Assembly: GCA_027532775.1 (NCBI GenBank)
Contig: JAPZTO010000003.1
Span: 1-64,000, forward strand
Source of the DNA: Beijerinckiaceae bacterium
GTDB taxonomy: Bacteria > Pseudomonadota > Alphaproteobacteria > Rhizobiales > Beijerinckiaceae
Length of the DNA stretch: 64,000 nucleotides
Reading direction: 5' to 3'
Positions within the stretch are counted from its first letter, which is position 1, and each line of letters opens with the position of its first letter. The notes below the pieces were generated by a model. The model saw only the letters and a list, made by a program, of their open reading frames with translations. It was not told the DNA's origin and did not search any database. The position numbers were made by a program, and so were the translations under genes. Of the stretch, positions 45,013 through 56,538 are shown piece by piece.

Positions 45013-45768
45013 TCATTCCCGGGCCGGCGGGTTCCCGGTTCCGCTTGATGCACCCAGCGAACTGGGATCCGGCGTGGCACCTTCATCCTGCAAGGGAGAT
45101 GCCGGAACGCCGTGAGCGCCGGCATCCGGAACCGCTTGCGGAACCGCCGGGCCATGCGCCTGAAATTCAACGAACCTCAGCGCCCTTTCAATGAAAACGG
45201 ACGCTGCATCATGAACCGAGAGCGCCGCATGTATCACATGTTCACGCCCTATGGACAGACCTAATTCGTCGGAAGCAAAGGCAAGAATCAATTTTGGGTC
45301 AGTCCGGCGGGGTCCGCGGCCCCGGCAGAGACCCTGCAGGCGGAGCTTTTCGGCTTCCGAACCATCCTTCGCCTGCACCAGCGCAAGGAAGGGAGGCCGC
45401 ATCCCCTCGATCTTGGCGAAGCCGGATGTGACTGCTCCGGCCTTGTTGCAGAGCGCGAGCATCTGCAGGGCATCCTGGCGGAGCAGGTCGGCGGTCCGGT
45501 CGATCAGGTCCGGTGTCGCGATGACCGGCTGGCGGAAATGCCTCCCAAAGACCTGGCGCTCGATCGCCCGCCGCAGGGCATCCCGACGAGCCGTGACCCA
45601 GACACCGCGGCCTGGCAGCCGGTTGCGGATATCGGGAACAACCAGGCCATCCGGCGCGCGGACGAAGCGCAGGAGCTGGTCCAGGGGCCGGATTTCCCGC
45701 GTGGCCGCGCAGAGGCGGGTGCGGGTATTCCGGTCAGGGCCGTCATCCAGCGCTTCGTCCATGGACAA
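45013..45768 (-). CDS. YlxR/DUF448 RNA-binding protein with L7Ae-like domain
   Basis: 251 aa. The N-terminal YlxR domain (about 10-90) has [54 protein letters not shown]. An L7Ae/L30e-like domain follows (about 95-200): [22 protein letters not shown] and [11 protein letters not shown]. The last 50 residues are Pro/Ala-rich and probably disordered. It lies between nusA and infB as in many bacteria. Members bind RNA or nucleoid DNA; the precise role here is unknown. It is separated from nusA by 12 bp. Confidence 0.93.
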   Translation of the reverse strand: MSMDEALDDGPDRNTRTRLCAATREIRPLDQLLRFVRAPDGLVVPDIRNRLPGRGVWVTARRDALRRAIERQVFGRHFRQPVIATPDLIDRTADLLRQDALQMLALCNKAGAVTSGFAKIEGMRPPFLALVQAKDGSEAEKLRLQGLCRGRGPRRTDPKLILAFASDELGLSIGREHVIHAALSVHDAASVFIERALRFVEFQAHGPAVPQAVPDAGAHGVPASPLQDEGATPDPSSLGASSGTGNPPARE

Positions 45769-45780
45769 GGCCTCTTCGCA

Positions 45781-47364
45781 TCAGGCCTCTTCGGCCATCT
45801 CCTCGACCGGCTCTTCCTCGGTCACCCAGCCGGCGGCAATGCGGGCGGCCATGATCATGGCCTCCGCCTCGTCCCGCGAGACATCGAGGCCCGAGAGGAA
45901 ACCGGTGAAGCGGGTGGTCTCGCCGCCCTTCTTCTCCGTCCAGCCGACGAGATCATCGGTCGCGCAACCGGCAAGATCCTCGACTGTCTTCACATCGTTC
46001 TCGCCGAGGGCCACCAGCATGGCCGAGGTCACGCCCGGAATCTCGCCGAGCGCATCCTCGACGCCGAGTTCACGGCGGCGGGTCTGGCGCTCGGATTCGA
46101 TCCGCTCGAGATAGGAACGGGCGCGGTTCTGCAATTCGTCGGCAGTCTCGCCGTCAAAGCCCTCGATGGCCAACACGTCCGAGCGGTCGACATAGGCGAT
46201 TTCCTCGATCGTGGCGAAGCCTTCCGAGGCAAGAAGCTGGCCCACCATCTCGTCGACATCGAGCGCCTCGCAGAAGAGCTTCGAACGCTCGGCGAATTCC
46301 TTCTGGCGGCGCTCGGATTCCTCGGCTTCCGTCAGGATGTCGATGTTCCAGCCCGTCAGCTGCGAGGCAAGACGGACATTCTGGCCGCGGCGGCCGATGG
46401 CAAGGCTGAGCTGGTCATCCGGCACGACAACCTCGATGCGCTCGGATTCCTCGTCCAGGACGACCTTCGACACTTCGGCGGGCTGAAGCGCATTGACGAT
46501 GAAGGTGGCGACATTGTCCGACCACGGGATGATGTCCACGCGCTCGCCCTGCAATTCCTGCACGACGGCCTGGACGCGGCTGCCGCGCATGCCGACGCAG
46601 GCGCCAACGGGGTCGATGGAGGAATCGCGGCTGATCACGGCGATCTTGGCGCGGGAGCCGGGATCACGGGCCACGGCCTTGATCTCGATGACGCCGTCAT
46701 AGATTTCCGGCACTTCCTGCATGAACAGCTTCGCCATGAACATGGGATGCGTGCGCGACAGGAAGATCTGCGGGCCGCGCGTCTCGCGGCGGACATCGAA
46801 CAGATACGAGCGGATCCGGTCCCCCGGGCGGAAGACCTCACGCGGGATCAGCTCGTCGCGGCGGATCACCGCTTCGCCCTTGCCGAGATCGACAATGACA
46901 TTGCCGTATTCGACGCGCTTGACGACGCCGTTGATGATCTCGCCGATCCGGTCCTTGAATTCGTCATACTGACGGTCGCGCTCGGCCTCGCGGACCTTCT
47001 GCGTGATGACCTGCTTGGCGCTCTGGGCGGCCATGCGGCCGAATTCCACCGGCGGCAGCGGCTCGGACAGCGAATCGCCGACCTGGGCAGCCGGGCTCTT
47101 CTTGCGGGCATCGGCGAGGTTGATCTCGCGGGCATCGTTCTCGACCGCGTCGACCACCTGCATGATCCGCGTCAGGCGGACTTCGCCAGTCTTCGGATGG
47201 ATCTCGGCGCGGATGTCGGTTTCCGAGCCGTAGCGCGACCGGGCGATCTTCGCATAGGCATCTTCCATGGCCCCGAGAACAATCTCGCGATCGATCGATT
47301 TCTCGCGCGCCACGGCATCCGCGATCTGCAGAAGCTCAAGGCGATTGGCGCTGACTGACATCAT
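45781..47364 (-). CDS. nusA: Transcription termination/antitermination protein NusA
   Basis: 527 aa ([25 protein letters not shown]2 equally possible as start). Binds RNA polymerase and nascent RNA. The NusA N-terminal domain is followed by S1 ([31 protein letters not shown]) and two KH domains ([56 protein letters not shown]). C-terminal acidic helix-hairpin-helix repeats have [30 protein letters not shown]. 39 bp after rimP. Confidence 0.98.
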   Translation of the reverse strand: MMSVSANRLELLQIADAVAREKSIDREIVLGAMEDAYAKIARSRYGSETDIRAEIHPKTGEVRLTRIMQVVDAVENDAREINLADARKKSPAAQVGDSLSEPLPPVEFGRMAAQSAKQVITQKVREAERDRQYDEFKDRIGEIINGVVKRVEYGNVIVDLGKGEAVIRRDELIPREVFRPGDRIRSYLFDVRRETRGPQIFLSRTHPMFMAKLFMQEVPEIYDGVIEIKAVARDPGSRAKIAVISRDSSIDPVGACVGMRGSRVQAVVQELQGERVDIIPWSDNVATFIVNALQPAEVSKVVLDEESERIEVVVPDDQLSLAIGRRGQNVRLASQLTGWNIDILTEAEESERRQKEFAERSKLFCEALDVDEMVGQLLASEGFATIEEIAYVDRSDVLAIEGFDGETADELQNRARSYLERIESERQTRRRELGVEDALGEIPGVTSAMLVALGENDVKTVEDLAGCATDDLVGWTEKKGGETTRFTGFLSGLDVSRDEAEAMIMAARIAAGWVTEEEPVEEMAEEA

Positions 47365-47403
47365 GTCCTCCGTCGGGGATGGGAGAGCGGGGCAAGCCCG
47401 TTC

Positions 47404-48093
47404 TCAATGGCGCTTGTCTTTCTTCTTCGGCCCGGAGGCCGGGAACTTCTTCTGGGGCTTGGCCGGGCGCGGCGCGCGCGGCGGCAGGACCGCCATTTCC
47501 GGCTCGGCCGCCGCATCCTCGTCGCCGCTCTCGATCCCGTCCGCCAGGAGCGCTTCCTTGCCGCGGCGGAGCGATTCCTCGATCACCGCATCGGTCAGGA
47601 CGAGGCGAGCCTCCTGGATGTCGCGGATCTCGAGCCAGTGGCGGGGTTCGGCACCCTCGGCGACATCCGGCAGCAGGATGGCGATCTTCTCGCCTTCCAC
47701 ACCATCGATGAAGCCGCGATAGCGCTTCCGGCCATCGACCGGAACAGCCATCTCGATGCGCGCGTCATAGCCGATCCAGCGCGCGAAATCGCTGATCCGC
47801 ACGAGCGGGCGGTCAATGCCGGGCGAGGAAATCTCGAGATGATAGGCGGTGCTGATCGGATCCTCGACATCAAGCACCGGCGCGACCGCGCGGCTGACGA
47901 TCTCGCAATCATTGACGCCCATCGTCCCGTCAGGGCGCTCGGCCATGATCTGCACCGTGCAGCCGTTGAGGCCCGAGATCTTCACCCGGACCAGCCGGTA
48001 GCCAAGGCTCCGGACGATCGGCTCGACGATCCGGCCAACGCGGCTGGCCATGCCGTTTTCGGTGATGAGCCGGGGCTCGTTCAGATCATCCAT
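47404..48093 (-). CDS. rimP: Ribosome maturation factor RimP
   Basis: 229 aa. Needed for 30S assembly. Core blocks are [105 protein letters not shown]. About 50 extra C-terminal residues, acidic then Lys/Arg-rich (ending [12 protein letters not shown]), extend beyond the E. coli protein, as is usual in alphaproteobacteria. First gene of the rimP-nusA-ylxR-infB operon. Confidence 0.97.
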   Translation of the reverse strand: MDDLNEPRLITENGMASRVGRIVEPIVRSLGYRLVRVKISGLNGCTVQIMAERPDGTMGVNDCEIVSRAVAPVLDVEDPISTAYHLEISSPGIDRPLVRISDFARWIGYDARIEMAVPVDGRKRYRGFIDGVEGEKIAILLPDVAEGAEPRHWLEIRDIQEARLVLTDAVIEESLRRGKEALLADGIESGDEDAAAEPEMAVLPPRAPRPAKPQKKFPASGPKKKDKRH

Positions 48094-48244
48094 TCAGGCG
48101 GACCTCCGGGGCTCAAACAAAAAGAGCGGGTCCGTCGCCGGCCCACTCTGTTTTCGCGTGTAACCCCGCGTAAACTGAGATTGATCGCGCTTCTATAGCC
48201 CTCCGGCCGGCCGATGGCAAGCCCGGCCCGGCGGGCCCGGCCGG

Positions 48245-48967
48245 TCAGGCCTTGCGGAACCGGAAATAGCCTGGCACGCGGCCTTCGCGGATCGCTTTTT
48301 CCTCGTAGCGGGTGCGATGCCACCCGGCCCAGGGCTCCGACCAGTCTGCTGCGGTTTCCGCCAGCCAGACGAGATCCGTCCGCGGCAGGATCCGCGCCAG
48401 AGTCCAGCCAGCATAATCGTCGATATCGGTCGCAAAGCGGAACTCGCCGCCGGGCGAGAGGGCGCGGACCACCGCATCCAGGAAGGCCGGATCGACGATC
48501 CGGCGCTTGCGCTGCCGCCGCTTCGGCCAGGGGTCGGGATAGAGCAGGTCAACCCGCGCGAGGCTGCCCTCGGGCAGGGCAGCCAGAATGTCGCGGCCAT
48601 CCCCGCGCAACAGGCGGATGTTATCGAGGGAATCCGCTTCGATCGCGGCCAGCAGCTTGGCAACGCCGTTCAGGAAGGGTTCGACGCCGAGATAGCCAAT
48701 GCCGGGGTTCTGCCGGGCCTGAGCCGCGAGATGCTCGCCGCCACCGAAGCCGATCTCGAGCCGGAATTCCGCCATCGGACGCGAAAAGAGCGGGCGGGGC
48801 CCTTCAGACAGGCTGTCGAGCGGGATGGTCAGTCCGGGCAGCTGGCCTTCGATCCGCGCCGCCTGGGCCGCGCGCAGAGCCTTGCCTTTCGAACGGCCAT
48901 AAAGCTGACGGCGAGGAGCCCTTGCGGGCCCCTCGCCGTCGAGGTTGTTTGGATCCACCGGGTTCAC
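48245..48967 (-). CDS. trmB: tRNA (guanine-N7-)-methyltransferase TrmB
   Basis: About 240 aa. SAM-dependent enzyme making m7G46 in tRNA. Motifs are EIGFGGGEHL (SAM site), YLGVEPFLNGVAKLL, LLRGDGRDIL, VDLLYPDPWPKRRQRKRRIVDPAFLD and GEFRFATDIDDY. No good ATG fits. The ATG of the longest frame (49027) overlaps the 3' end of metK by 49 bp, whereas GTG codons at 48967 or 48958 start just after the metK stop and give the typical short N-terminus before RRQLYGRSKGKAL. I chose 48967; the start is uncertain. Confidence 0.92.
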   Translation of the reverse strand: MNPVDPNNLDGEGPARAPRRQLYGRSKGKALRAAQAARIEGQLPGLTIPLDSLSEGPRPLFSRPMAEFRLEIGFGGGEHLAAQARQNPGIGYLGVEPFLNGVAKLLAAIEADSLDNIRLLRGDGRDILAALPEGSLARVDLLYPDPWPKRRQRKRRIVDPAFLDAVVRALSPGGEFRFATDIDDYAGWTLARILPRTDLVWLAETAADWSEPWAGWHRTRYEEKAIREGRVPGYFRFRKA

Positions 48968-48978
48968 GGCGAGGTCGA

Positions 48979-50190
<1,212 letters not shown>

Positions 50191-50297
50191 GTGCGACTCC
50201 CTGCTGATGGGTTACGGCCAGCAATGGCCCGGGCTTGGCCGGGCGGATAGGCCGACGGGCGCGTTCCTTGTCGCAGAATGCCGGTCCGGTCAAGTCA

Positions 50298-50321
50298 TTT
50301 TGGCGAACAAGTTCGCCAAAA
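50298..50321. promoter_or_regulatory. 24-bp perfect palindrome between xre and metK
   Basis: Arms TTTTGGCGAAC (50298-50308) and GTTCGCCAAAA (50311-50321) around AA. It lies 108 bp upstream of the metK start and 47 bp after the xre stop. It ends in A rather than T on the minus strand, so a terminator is unlikely. Perfect dyad symmetry beside an XRE-family gene suggests an operator controlling metK. Confidence 0.65.
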
Positions 50322-50367
50322 CGAACAATGCAGCCGGCATAGCAAACGAGAACGCGCCGAAACCGGG

Positions 50368-50799
50368 TCAGCTCTTGCGCTGGCCCTCGACCAGCGTCGT
50401 CACGAGATCGACCACGCGCCGCCGGACTTTCGGATCCTCGATCGAGGAAAAGGCCTTGGCCAGCGCGATCCCCTCCGGCGTGGACAGGATGTCGACACGG
50501 TATTCGGACTGGGCGGGCTCGGCGAAGCCGGCAGCCATGGCCAATGTCTCGTCCCTCGGGGAGCCCTCGAAAAAATAGGCGACCGGCACGCCAAGGACCT
50601 GCGCAATACTCTGCATGCGGCTGGCGCTGATGCGGTTTGCGCCCTTCTCGTATTTCTGGACCTGCTGGAACGTGACGCCGAGGGCCTCGCCCAGTTTTTC
50701 CTGGCTCATCCCGACGGTGATGCGGCGCATCCGGACCCGGCTTCCGACATAGCGATCGACGGGGCTAGGCGCCTTCTTCATCCCGATATCGTCATTCAT
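50368..50799 (-). CDS. XRE-family transcriptional regulator upstream of metK
   Basis: About 143 aa from the second ATG of an ATGATG pair, with SD gagg 8 nt upstream; upstream Met codons are possible. The N-terminal Cro/C1 HTH (about 15-70) has VGSRVRMRRITVGMSQEKLGEALGVTFQQVQKYEKGANRISASRM, followed by QSIAQVLGVPVAYFFEG. The C-terminal half (IALAKAFSSIEDPKVRRRVVDLVTTLVEG) resembles the helical dimerisation tail of alphaproteobacterial XRE proteins. Gene order lnt-xre-metK-trmB is conserved in Hyphomicrobiales. The likely target is the palindrome at 50298-50321; the signal is unknown. Confidence 0.92.
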   Translation of the reverse strand: MNDDIGMKKAPSPVDRYVGSRVRMRRITVGMSQEKLGEALGVTFQQVQKYEKGANRISASRMQSIAQVLGVPVAYFFEGSPRDETLAMAAGFAEPAQSEYRVDILSTPEGIALAKAFSSIEDPKVRRRVVDLVTTLVEGQRKS

Positions 50800-50853
50800 C
50801 ATTGTGACCTCAACTAGGAATTCTTCCACCATCGACCGATGCATTCCCGGACA

Positions 50854-52497
50854 TCAGGACAAACGATCCCTTCGATCCCTGAACCGCGACAAACCCGACA
50901 GCAGCAATAAACAAAACAAGATTGCGATAGAAACGCGCTCACCATACTGGCGATACACGGTGCTTGCTAGCCCCCGCGGCAACGGAGAATCAAGCACATC
51001 GGCGATGCCGAGCCCGATCTTCGCAAGGATCCGGCCATGCGGATCGACCACAGCCGAGATGCCGCTGTTGGCGGCGCGCACGAGCGGCAGTCCGAACTCG
51101 ATGCTCCGCAGCCGAGCCTGGGCGAAATGCTGGTAGGGCCCGGACGTCTGGCCGAACCAGGCATCGTTCGTCACGACGACCATCACCGCCTCGCCGGTCG
51201 GCGGCAGGTTAATCTCGCCGGGGAAGATCGCCTCGAAGCAGATCAGCGGCAGGATGGCGGGGAGGCCCGGAATGGCCAGCGGGCGCCGCTCGGGGCTGGC
51301 GGTGAACCCGCCGATCACCGAGACGAATTGCTGCAGCCCGATCGAGCGCAGCCAATCCTCGAAGGGGAGGTATTCGCCGAACGGAACGAGATGGACCTTG
51401 TCATAACCGGCGATGATACCGGTCTTGTCGAGGACCTGCATCGCATTGAAATAGCGGAAACGGGGCCGGGCCTGGCCGGTCTCCTCGGCGCGGATCGCCC
51501 CGGTGATCAGATGCGTGCGCGCCGGGAGGAACCGGCCGATGGCCGCCAGCGCCTCCTGATTGCGTTCAAGGACATACGGAAACGGCGATTCCGGCCAGAA
51601 GAGATGGGTGACATCCGCAATACCGGTGGCATGGGCGCCCCGGGCAGCATCGCTCAATTCCAGATAGCGCCGCAGCAGGTCCGGGCCGAGCGTCTCGAAG
51701 GTCTTGGCATCCTGCGGGATATTCGGCTGCATGATCCGGAGGCGGATCTCGGGCATCACCGGCAGCAGGGCGAAATCGACACCCTGCCCGCCCGTGGGCT
51801 TGAGCCGGAGCAGCCCGAAACCCGCCATCCCGGCCAGAACAAGGACCGCGAGGAAGGAGGGGCCCCAGCGGCCCGTGCGGCCGAGCCCCGTTGCCACAGT
51901 TGCCGGCGCAGCAAAGAGGGCCAGCGCCAGCAGGCCGAGTCCGCTCGCCCCGATCCATGCCGCCGATTGCGCCAGCACGACATGGTTGGCAAAGACCTGG
52001 CCGAAGCTGTTCCAGGGAAAGCCGGTAAGAACCCAACCCCTGAGGTTTTCCACGACGCCGAGACCGAAGGCCAAAGCGAGGATGCGGCCCGCCCCGCGGG
52101 ACCAGAGCAGGAAGGCGAGGCACAGGCCGAAAGCGGGGAAGAGGGCGAGGAATGCCGGCAGGCCGAGGACGCCGAGCGGCAGCAGCCAGATGAATTGCGG
52201 ACCGCCGGTGACGAAGGCCGCGCCCAGCCACCACAACCCCGCCACGAAATAGGCAAGCCCGAACGCCCATCCGACCAGCCAGACCTGGATCAGGCGGTTG
52301 CGGATCCCGAGTTCACCCTGAAAGATCGAATCGACCGACCAGACAAGAAGGGGAAAGGCCACGGCGAGGGCCGGCAGCAGGTCCAGGGGTGGCAAGGCAA
52401 GGGCAGCGATCAGGCCCGCGAGCAGGGCAACGAGAAGGCGGGTCCGGCGGCCGGCCAGCACGATCCCGTGGTAGAGGCCCTGCACCCGATCCACCAT
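50854..52497 (-). CDS. lnt: Apolipoprotein N-acyltransferase Lnt
   Basis: 547 aa from the ATG at 52495-52497; a GTG nine codons upstream is possible. Integral inner-membrane enzyme adding the third acyl chain to lipoproteins. The N-terminal half has about 6-7 TM helices. The periplasmic nitrilase-like domain has its catalytic Glu in FWPESPFPYV, Lys in YDKVHLVPFGEYLP and Cys in PLICFEAIFPG, followed by VVTNDAWFGQTSGPYQHFAQARLRSIE. A final TM helix (SIAILFCLLLLSGL) follows. Part of the miaB-phoH-ybeY-corC-lnt run. Confidence 0.97.
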   Translation of the reverse strand: MVDRVQGLYHGIVLAGRRTRLLVALLAGLIAALALPPLDLLPALAVAFPLLVWSVDSIFQGELGIRNRLIQVWLVGWAFGLAYFVAGLWWLGAAFVTGGPQFIWLLPLGVLGLPAFLALFPAFGLCLAFLLWSRGAGRILALAFGLGVVENLRGWVLTGFPWNSFGQVFANHVVLAQSAAWIGASGLGLLALALFAAPATVATGLGRTGRWGPSFLAVLVLAGMAGFGLLRLKPTGGQGVDFALLPVMPEIRLRIMQPNIPQDAKTFETLGPDLLRRYLELSDAARGAHATGIADVTHLFWPESPFPYVLERNQEALAAIGRFLPARTHLITGAIRAEETGQARPRFRYFNAMQVLDKTGIIAGYDKVHLVPFGEYLPFEDWLRSIGLQQFVSVIGGFTASPERRPLAIPGLPAILPLICFEAIFPGEINLPPTGEAVMVVVTNDAWFGQTSGPYQHFAQARLRSIEFGLPLVRAANSGISAVVDPHGRILAKIGLGIADVLDSPLPRGLASTVYRQYGERVSIAILFCLLLLSGLSRFRDRRDRLS

Positions 52498-52606
52498 GCT
52501 GCCCCCCTGCCCCCGGGCCGTCACGGAATTCCGGACGATCTTCTCGGTGATTCGATGGTTACAGGACTTGTCACGGCGTCAGGGCCGCTGGCAAGTCCTT
52601 TCACAC

Positions 52607-53515
52607 TCATTCCCCGGCCGCGTCGGCGATTTCCGGGGCCGGGGCGATGCGGAGGCGTCGGATCCGCCGGGAATCCCCGTCAAGGATGGTGAAGATCAAG
52701 CCATTGTCGGAAGCAACGCTCTCGCCCACAACCGGCACACGCCCGAGGAAGGCCGTCACATAGCCGCCGATCGTGCCGATCTCGTGTTCGTCACTGATCG
52801 GCTCGAACGGGACCTTGAGCAGGGCCGTCACTTCCTCCAGCGTGGCATAGGCGTTGATCGCGATGGCGCCGCCTTCGAGAGGCTCGACTCCGGAATCCTC
52901 GGCAATGTCGTGCTCGTCCTCGATCTCCCCGACGATGATCTCGATCAGGTCCTCCATGGAGACAAGGCCGTCCGTGGCGCCATATTCATCGATGACCAGC
53001 GCCATATGGATCCGCTTTGACTGCATCTCCAGCAGCAGGTCGAGGGCCGGCTTCGAGCCCGGCGCGAACAGGACCGGGCGGACCAGGCCGATTTCCCGCA
53101 CCCGGGCATCGAGCGGGATCGAATCCAGCCGGGCGAACATGTCGCGGATATGGATCATTCCGCGCGGGTCATCGAGCGTTTCGGTATAGACCGGCAGACG
53201 TGAATGCGCGGCGGAGGCGAAAAGGGCCCGCAATTCGGCCAGGGTCGCGTCATCCGGCACGGCGATGATGGCGCTTCGTGGCACCATGACATCCTGGATG
53301 CGGATATCCCGCGCAGTCAGCAGATTGCGCAGGATGCGCTTTTCCTCGACGGTGAAATCATCGTCGCCGCCGGCTTCTCCTTCCTCGAGAGCGTCCTCGA
53401 GATCATCGCGGATCGACCCCGGCGCCTTGAGTCCGAGCGCGACTTTCAGACGGTCGAACCAGCTGTCACCCTTGGCGCCCTCGCGGACATTGCGATCAAG
53501 ATCCTCCTGGCTCAT
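52607..53515 (-). CDS. CBS-domain protein of the CorC/HlyC family
   Basis: 302 aa. Two CBS motifs (DIRIQDVMVPRSAIIAVPDDATLAELRALF; VREIGLVRPVLFAPGSKPALDLLLEMQSKRIHMALVIDEYGATDGLVSMEDLIEIIVGEI) and a C-terminal CorC_HlyC FAD-like fold (ATLEEVTALLKVPFE, IGTIGGYVTAFLGRVPVVGE). No membrane domain, so it is cytosolic like CorC. Named for Mg2+/Co2+ efflux, but its genomic link with ybeY suggests another envelope or ribosome role. 4-bp overlap with ybeY. Confidence 0.94.
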   Translation of the reverse strand: MSQEDLDRNVREGAKGDSWFDRLKVALGLKAPGSIRDDLEDALEEGEAGGDDDFTVEEKRILRNLLTARDIRIQDVMVPRSAIIAVPDDATLAELRALFASAAHSRLPVYTETLDDPRGMIHIRDMFARLDSIPLDARVREIGLVRPVLFAPGSKPALDLLLEMQSKRIHMALVIDEYGATDGLVSMEDLIEIIVGEIEDEHDIAEDSGVEPLEGGAIAINAYATLEEVTALLKVPFEPISDEHEIGTIGGYVTAFLGRVPVVGESVASDNGLIFTILDGDSRRIRRLRIAPAPEIADAAGE

Positions 53516-53988
53516 CCCTGTGCCTCCGGACGGTCGGCATAGGGATTGGCAATGCCGAGGCCGGCAAGCAGCGCGATCTCGCGCGCTTCCATGGCCTCGG
53601 CCTCCTCGTCCTGCTGGTGGTCATGGCCGAGCAGGTGAAGGGTGCCGTGAATGACAAGATGGGCGACATGGTCGGCCAGAGACTTGCCCTCGGCCTCGGC
53701 TTCCGAACGGCAGGTCTCGTAGGCGAGAATGATATCCCCGAGGACCGGCGCGGGCTGGCCGGGGATCTGCGGCGCGGGGAAGGAGAGAACGTTGGTTGGC
53801 TGGTCCTTGCCGCGATACTGGGCGTTAAGCTCGCGTACGGCGGCGTCATTGCCGAGCAGGACGGAGAGACCCACGTCATCTGCCTTCTCGGCGACGAGGG
53901 TGGCCAGAACGGCGCGTTCCACCACGGCTTCAACCCCCGGGATGGCCTTCCAGCCAGGGGATTCGATCAAGATGTCTATGTCGGGCAT
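53512..53988 (-). CDS. ybeY: Endoribonuclease / rRNA maturation factor YbeY
   Basis: 158 aa. Metal-dependent RNase for 16S rRNA 3'-end maturation and ribosome quality control. The zinc motif HGTLHLLGHDH (H-x3-H-x5-H) and NAQYRGKDQPTNVLSFP are present, as is LGDIILAYET. Overlaps corC by 4 bp and touches the phoH stop by 1 bp, so tightly coupled. Confidence 0.97.
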   Translation of the reverse strand: MPDIDILIESPGWKAIPGVEAVVERAVLATLVAEKADDVGLSVLLGNDAAVRELNAQYRGKDQPTNVLSFPAPQIPGQPAPVLGDIILAYETCRSEAEAEGKSLADHVAHLVIHGTLHLLGHDHQQDEEAEAMEAREIALLAGLGIANPYADRPEAQG

Positions 53989-55064
53989 CAGCGCATTGCA
54001 GCGGGATTTCCAGCCCCGACCTCCTCATAGGCTTGCACGATCCGGCGAACGAGATCGTGCCGGACGACGTGCTGATGGCCGAACCGGACATGGCCGACCC
54101 CCTCGACATTCTGAAGGAGAGCGATGGCTTCGCCAAGTCCGGATTTCTGCCCCGGGGGCAGGTCGATCTGCGTCGGATCCCCGGTAATGATCATCCGGGA
54201 GCCCTCGCCGAGCCGCGTCAGGAACATCTTCATCTGCATCGAGGAGGTGTTCTGCGCCTCGTCGAGCAGGATCAGCGCGTTGGACAGGGTGCGGCCGCGC
54301 ATGAACGCAAGCGGCGCGACCTCGATCACGCCGGTCTGCAGCGCGCGCTCGACCAGCCGCCCTTCCATGAAATCATAGAGGGCGTCGTAGATCGGCCGGA
54401 GATAGGGGTCGACCTTGTCGCGCATGTCACCTGGCAGGAAGCCGATCTTCTCGCCAGCCTCGACCGCCGGGCGGGAGAGAATCAACCGCTCGACATGGCC
54501 GGCCTCGAGCAATTGCACCGCATGGCCCACGGCAAGCCATGTCTTGCCGGTGCCGGCCGGGCCTTCGGCGAAAACCAGCTCGTGCCGGGCGAGGACCCGC
54601 AGGTAGGAATCCTGCGCGGCATTCCGCGCCTTGGTGATGCCGCGCTTGCGGGTGGTGACATGGCCGAAGCCGGAATAGGCCTCGCGGGCCTTCGCCACCG
54701 TTTCCGGTTCGGGCGGCGGCGGACGATCCGGAAAGAGGCCGCGCTGGGTGGCTGTCTCCTCGATCGCGCCATCGACATCGCCGGTCCCGACGACCCGGCC
54801 GCGCTTGACGGTGGCATAGAGGGATTCGAGCACGCGCCGGGCATGCTCGACCTGCTCGCGCGGGCCGCGCAGCTGGATCTGGTTGCCGTTGACATGCGCG
54901 ACAATGTTCAGCCGCCGCTCGAGATGGGCGATGTTCTGGTCGTAATTGCCGACAACGAGGCTCGCGGCCCGGTTATCGTTCAGGGTGAGGGATTCCTCCA
55001 CCCCCTCGAGGGAAGCCTGTACGGAGGCCGCAAGGCGCGATGGCTCGCTGAGGCGCATGGTCAA
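53988..55064 (-). CDS. PhoH-like ATPase (PhoL)
   Basis: 358 aa. Cytosolic P-loop ATPase, often called PhoH/YbeZ, partner of YbeY in RNA metabolism. Walker A is [16 protein letters not shown] and Walker B is [13 protein letters not shown]. Other blocks are [55 protein letters not shown], and an N-terminal KH-like segment before [13 protein letters not shown]. Overlaps miaB by 4 bp. The first Met or M3 could be the start. Confidence 0.96.
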   Translation of the reverse strand: MTMRLSEPSRLAASVQASLEGVEESLTLNDNRAASLVVGNYDQNIAHLERRLNIVAHVNGNQIQLRGPREQVEHARRVLESLYATVKRGRVVGTGDVDGAIEETATQRGLFPDRPPPPEPETVAKAREAYSGFGHVTTRKRGITKARNAAQDSYLRVLARHELVFAEGPAGTGKTWLAVGHAVQLLEAGHVERLILSRPAVEAGEKIGFLPGDMRDKVDPYLRPIYDALYDFMEGRLVERALQTGVIEVAPLAFMRGRTLSNALILLDEAQNTSSMQMKMFLTRLGEGSRMIITGDPTQIDLPPGQKSGLGEAIALLQNVEGVGHVRFGHQHVVRHDLVRRIVQAYEEVGAGNPAAMR

Positions 55065-56491
55065 GCGGCTTGATCCTCCCGTTTGGGCTGCGATTCGGCG
55101 ACAAGCCGGCCCTGCAGCGAATTGGACGTCACGTCGAGCAGGTCAACCGACCAGATCCGCCCGAGGACGGTTTCGGCGGGCACCCCCTCCGGCAGGTCGA
55201 CATGGACGGCCTGCAACCAGGGCGATTTCCCGGTGAGCTGACCGGGATGGCGCCCGGCCTTCTCGAAAAGCACATCGGCCCGCCGCCCGAGGGTCGAGCG
55301 GTTGAAGGCATTCTGCTGGTCCAGCAGCAGCGCCTGAAGCGCGTGCAGGCGAATGGACTTCTCGGCTTCCGGCACGTCATCGACGCCCTCGGCGGATTTC
55401 GTGCCCGGCCGCGGGCTGTATTTGAACGAGAAGGCCGAAGCGAAGCCGATCTCCCGCACCAGCGCCATCGTATCCTCGAAGTCAGCCTCGGTCTCGCCGG
55501 GAAATCCGACGATAAAATCCGATGAGAGGGCGATATCGGGCCTTGCTTTGCGCATCCTGTCGATGATCCGGCGATACAGATCCCGATCATGCTTCCGATT
55601 CATCGCCTTGAGAATGCGGTTCGAGCCGCTTTGCACCGGCAAATGCAGGTAAGGCATGACTTTCGGATTGTCGCGATGGATCGCATAGAGATCGTCGGTC
55701 ATGTCCAGCGGATGGCTGGTTGCATAGCGGATCCGGTCCAGCCCGTCGATTTCCGACAGTGCATCGATCAGCGCGGCCAGCGAAAGCGTGCCACCCTCCG
55801 CCCCTTCACCGTGATAGGCATTCACGTTCTGGCCAAGCAGCATGATCTCGCGGATCCCGGCCGCGACCATGATGCGGGCCTCGGCGAGAATCGCCGTCGC
55901 AGGGCGCGAGGACTCGGCGCCGCGGGTAAAGGGCACGACGCAGAACGAACAGAACTTGTCGCAACCTTCCTGCACAGTAAGGAAGGCCGACGGGCCTTTC
56001 GCCGCAAGCCGACGGGCCCCGGGGGGCGGCAGCGCGTCGAATTTGTCGACGGCCGGAAATTCCGTATCGACAACGCGCCGTCGCCGGGCATTGGCCAGCA
56101 GGCCGGGCAGGTTCTGGTAGCTCTGCGGGCCGACCACCAGATCGACCGCCGGCTGGCGATGCATGATCTCGCGGCCCTCGGCCTGCGCGACGCAGCCCGC
56201 CACGGCGATCAGCGTGGATCGTCCGGCTTCCGCCCGCTCGGATTTCAGCCGACGCAGGCGGCCGAGTTCGGAATAGACCTTCTCGGATGCCTTCTCCCGG
56301 ATATGACAGGTATTCAGGATGACGAGATCCGCCTCCTCAACCACATCGGTCGTCGCATATCCCTCCAGCGCCAGCAGATCGGCCATGCGCTCGGCATCAT
56401 GGACATTCATCTGGCAGCCGAACGACTTGATATGGACGCGCTTCGTCGCTTCGGGAATCGCGGTCTCGGGCGAATTCGGACGGTTCGACAT
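55061..56491 (-). CDS. miaB: tRNA-2-methylthio-N6-dimethylallyladenosine synthase MiaB
   Basis: 476 aa radical-SAM methylthiotransferase for A37 of tRNAs. The N-terminal UPF0004 domain binds a second cluster through C26, C62 and C100 ([27 protein letters not shown]). The radical SAM triad is [17 protein letters not shown] (CxxxCxxC), with [11 protein letters not shown] and [19 protein letters not shown]. The C-terminal TRAM domain contains [13 protein letters not shown]. It starts the tightly overlapping miaB-phoH-ybeY-corC block. Confidence 0.98.
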   Translation of the reverse strand: MSNRPNSPETAIPEATKRVHIKSFGCQMNVHDAERMADLLALEGYATTDVVEEADLVILNTCHIREKASEKVYSELGRLRRLKSERAEAGRSTLIAVAGCVAQAEGREIMHRQPAVDLVVGPQSYQNLPGLLANARRRRVVDTEFPAVDKFDALPPPGARRLAAKGPSAFLTVQEGCDKFCSFCVVPFTRGAESSRPATAILAEARIMVAAGIREIMLLGQNVNAYHGEGAEGGTLSLAALIDALSEIDGLDRIRYATSHPLDMTDDLYAIHRDNPKVMPYLHLPVQSGSNRILKAMNRKHDRDLYRRIIDRMRKARPDIALSSDFIVGFPGETEADFEDTMALVREIGFASAFSFKYSPRPGTKSAEGVDDVPEAEKSIRLHALQALLLDQQNAFNRSTLGRRADVLFEKAGRHPGQLTGKSPWLQAVHVDLPEGVPAETVLGRIWSVDLLDVTSNSLQGRLVAESQPKREDQAA

Positions 56492-56538
56492 GTCGCTTCT
56501 TTACCGCCCGCAACGGCATTCGAAAAGGGCGATGGCTG

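Noticed and set aside
42077-45115. 1012-codon plus-strand frame opposite infB
   Set aside because: It is a by-product of GC-rich codon use and the Arg/Glu/Pro-rich IF-2 N-terminus. The infB strand has full family motifs; the antisense product has no recognisable domain.
50191-50367. SAM riboswitch upstream of metK
   Set aside because: I looked for a SAM-II or SAM/SAH-type pseudoknot and found none I could defend; the clear element is the palindrome. A covariance-model search would settle it.
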